Assembly (NCBI GenBank): GCA_002347185.1
Contig: DDXK01000004.1
Location: 452-15,243, forward strand
Direction of reading: 5' to 3'
DNA from: Desulfobulbaceae bacterium UBA2262
GTDB lineage: Bacteria > Desulfobacterota > Desulfobulbia > Desulfobulbales > Desulfurivibrionaceae
DNA length: 14,792 bases
This document shows, in pieces, positions 13,941-14,792 of the stretch (position 1 is its first letter; every line of letters starts with the position of its first letter). The translations under genes and the position numbers were made by a program. The notes beneath the pieces were generated by a model. It was not told the DNA's origin. It did not search any database and saw nothing but the letters and a program-made list of their open reading frames with translations.

Positions 13941-13990
13941 ATTGTTTCGTAATACCTATAGCAAGTCTCTTTCAACCATAGGGTAGCAAC

Positions 13991-14792
13991 GTGTCATATC
14001 TCAAGAATACAGACCCGGATGTGTACCGTTCCATACGGTACGAGTTGGAGCGGCAGAGCAACCAGCTCGAGCTGATTGCCTCGGAAAATATCGTCAGCGA
14101 AGCGGTGCTCGAGGCGCAGGGCTCCATCTTCACCAACAAGTACGCCGAGGGCTACCCCCACCGTCGTTACTATGGCGGCTGCGAATACGCCGATCAGATC
14201 GAGTCCCTGGCCATTGAGCGGGCGCTTGCCATTTTCGGCGCCGAGTACGCCAATGTCCAGCCCCATTCCGGCAGCCAGGCCAACATGGCGGTCTATTTCG
14301 CCTGCCTGGAGCCGGGAGATACGGTGCTGGGCATGGATCTGGCCCACGGCGGTCATCTGACCCACGGAGCCGGGGTCAATTTTTCCGGCCAGCTCTACAA
14401 GTTTGTTTCCTACGGGGTGGATCGGAAAAGCGAGCGGATCGACATGGCCGAGGTGGAGCGCATCGCTCTTGAGCACCGGCCCAAGATGATCGTGGCCGGG
14501 GCGAGCGCCTATCCGCGGGTCATCGATTTCGCCGCCTTCCGCAAGATTGCCGACCGGGTAGGCGCCCTCTTCATGGTGGATATGGCGCATATCGCCGGCC
14601 TGGTCGCGGCGGGCGTCCATCCCTCTCCGGTGCCGCACGCCGATTTCGTCACGACCACCACGCATAAAACCCTGCGCGGCCCCCGGGGCGGTCTGATCCT
14701 CGCCAAGGCCGAGTTTGGCAAGAAGCTCGACAGCAAGATCTTCCCCGGCATCCAGGGCGGGCCGCTGGTGCATGTCATCGCCGCCAAGGCCG
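13991..14792 (+). CDS. glyA: GlyA, serine hydroxymethyltransferase (5' part; runs off window)
   Basis: First 267 codons of a PLP enzyme of about 415 residues that interconverts serine and glycine with tetrahydrofolate, feeding one-carbon metabolism. Clear motifs: LIASENIVSEAVLEAQGS, TNKYAEGYPHRRYYGGCEY, PHSGSQANMAVY, LAHGGHLTHG, VDMAHIAGLVAAGVHPSP and the PLP-binding lysine K226 in TTTTHKTLRGPRGG. The start is GTG 13991 with AGGG (13980-13983) seven bases upstream, giving an N-terminus (MSYLKNTDPDVYRSIRYELERQ) that aligns with the family. The reading frame is intact to the window end; the missing part lies outside. Its position after rpiB is a familiar pairing in related anaerobes, which I recall rather than can show. 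Confidence 0.95.
   Translation, partial: MSYLKNTDPDVYRSIRYELERQSNQLELIASENIVSEAVLEAQGSIFTNKYAEGYPHRRYYGGCEYADQIESLAIERALAIFGAEYANVQPHSGSQANMAVYFACLEPGDTVLGMDLAHGGHLTHGAGVNFSGQLYKFVSYGVDRKSERIDMAEVERIALEHRPKMIVAGASAYPRVIDFAAFRKIADRVGALFMVDMAHIAGLVAAGVHPSPVPHADFVTTTTHKTLRGPRGGLILAKAEFGKKLDSKIFPGIQGGPLVHVIAAKA

Noticed and set aside
13861..13990. Riboswitch upstream of glyA
   Set aside because: The gap is short, and I cannot identify the conserved cores of glycine, SAM-II or THF riboswitches. Only generic stem-loops are visible.
1..14792. Phage, transposon, CRISPR, tRNA or defence genes
   Set aside because: No integrase or transposase motifs, direct-repeat arrays or tRNA cloverleaf were seen. 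All genes are housekeeping-type on one strand with even composition.

Overview
The window reads as a stretch of chromosome from a GC-rich, Gram-negative, probably anaerobic bacterium. Gram-negative is seen directly: a complete outer-membrane lipid-transport set (mlaE, F, D, A, C). The combination of that set with a yceD-rpmF-plsX-fabH block, a ferredoxin-domain EtfA and an rpiB-glyA pair suggests Desulfobacterota, perhaps a Desulfobulbales-like sulfate reducer. That placement is an inference from gene content, not a database result. Every gene I can support is on the plus strand, and coding density is high. I see no RNA genes, mobile elements or CRISPR.

Region 1 (1-4617) is the Mla retrograde phospholipid-transport locus. 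A promoter-like sequence precedes mlaE (inner-membrane permease), mlaF (ATPase) and mlaD (MCE-domain protein), which are tightly packed. A second promoter-like sequence precedes mlaA (outer-membrane component), mlaC (periplasmic carrier) and a small stand-alone cyclic-nucleotide-binding-domain protein. Two features differ from the E. coli textbook system. MlaA has an ordinary signal peptide without a lipobox and carries a C-terminal SPOR-like domain. There is no mlaB (STAS) gene here; the small cNMP-domain gene comes after mlaC instead.

Region 2 (4618-7725) starts with a pyrimidine-rich spacer and a near-consensus sigma-70-type promoter. It drives yceD (DUF177), rpmF (ribosomal protein L32), plsX and fabH, the conserved block linking ribosome, phospholipid and fatty-acid synthesis.

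Region 3 (7726-13435) is the most interesting part. Where many bacteria carry fabD between fabH and fabG, this genome has an acyl-CoA dehydrogenase and an electron-transfer flavoprotein. EtfB has a bifurcating-type sequence and EtfA has an N-terminal 2x[4Fe-4S] ferredoxin domain. The genes acd, etfB, etfA and fabG are joined by 4-base ATGA overlaps or a 21-base gap, so the flavoprotein module is translationally tied to fabG, acpP and fabF. The redox module may therefore take part in fatty-acid synthesis (enoyl reduction or acyl-CoA primer supply) rather than catabolism; this is a hypothesis.

Region 4 (13436-14792) holds rpiB directly behind fabF, a strong stem-loop, and the first about 267 codons of glyA, which runs off the end of the window.
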